Shown: positions 63,855 through 64,000 of the stretch, piece after piece
How the letters are laid out: the number at the start of each line of letters is the position of its first letter
How positions within the stretch are numbered: the first letter of the stretch is position 1
DNA from: Zopfochytrium polystomum
Taxonomy: Eukaryota; Chytridiomycota; Chytridiomycetes; Chytridiales; Chytridiaceae
Length of the DNA: 64,000 bases
Direction: 5' to 3'
Assembly (NCBI GenBank): GCA_025765615.1
Contig: JAIVFJ010000059.1
Coordinates: 265,673 to 329,672, forward strand
Notes under the pieces: generated by a model
What the model saw: the letters and a program-made list of their open reading frames with translations, nothing else
Databases searched by the model: none
Told to the model about the DNA's origin: nothing
Program-made: the position numbers and the translations under genes

Positions 63855-64000
63855 TGTTAGATTTTGGTTTTTGCAGTAAGGAGTGTGCAGAGCAACACCT
63901 CACACTGTGGTGCATGGGAGCACCACTGTGAGAGGATTTGGTTGCATTTTTTGTCACCTGGTCTTTGTCACAATTTTGTATAAAGCCAAACAGCATACAT
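63855..64000 (+). repeat. Diverged family-B-like LTR, runs off window
   Basis: Starts TGTTAGATTTTGG and keeps the order of the family-B LTR (GTGTGCAG block, then TTGTATAAAGCCAAACA matching TATATAAAGACAAACA), with insertions. Truncated by the window end. Confidence 0.5.

Overview
The window is eukaryotic and looks like a repeat-rich stretch of a fungal genome, most likely a zoosporic, chytrid-like fungus. Host genes carry short GT-AG introns (47-60 nt where I could place them). They include a LUC7-type U1 snRNP protein, a PTC2/3-type PP2C phosphatase, a cation/calcium exchanger, a WSC-like wall sensor, a mating-type-class HMG-box protein, and a large membrane protein joining an OpuAC-like ligand-binding domain to Cys-rich repeats and a multi-pass membrane region. 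That last architecture is one I associate with chytrids. The organism call is an inference.

Layout. Positions 1-20851 form a giant inverted repeat: arms of about 9.2 kb (1-9200 and 11702-20851) around a 2.5-kb spacer. In the parts I compared, the arms differ only by homopolymer and (AG)n length changes. Each arm holds the 5' half of the OpuAC receptor gene, a copia relic, two solo LTRs, a second copia relic and the chromodomain end plus 3' LTR of a gypsy element. The right-arm receptor gene continues past the arm to 23432. Positions 23.5-32.4 kb are a host gene island (HMG box, exchanger, WSC-like, PP2C). Positions 34-39.7 kb are nested elements: a Helitron-type helicase relic with a solo LTR inside it, and a copia LTR interrupted by a complete 3.27-kb gypsy element. 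That gypsy element has identical LTRs, heat-shock-element-like arrays in U3 and a Tf1-like self-priming site, but lacks reverse transcriptase. LUC7 sits at 40.96-42.4 kb. From 43 kb to the end the window is again dominated by retroelements: copia family B, two opposed copies of copia family A, and a gypsy/copia chimera at 53.2-61.5 kb.

The most unusual part lies between the two opposed copia-A copies, at about 50278-53246. It is a compact, intronless cassette unlike anything around it. Three minus-strand genes are separated by 27 nt and then by an ATGA stop-start overlap, and a divergent plus-strand gene encodes a glycoprotein-like, membrane-anchored protein. The last minus-strand gene shows motif-level resemblance to a viral-type mRNA capping enzyme (tunnel triphosphatase plus the start of a guanylyltransferase) and is cut off by repeat sequence. 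I interpret the cassette as a captured piece of a large DNA virus or cytoplasmic linear plasmid. The gene layout is seen directly; the function and origin are inference.

Stretches without recognisable genes are listed as such. Retroelement family names (A-G) are local labels used only here.
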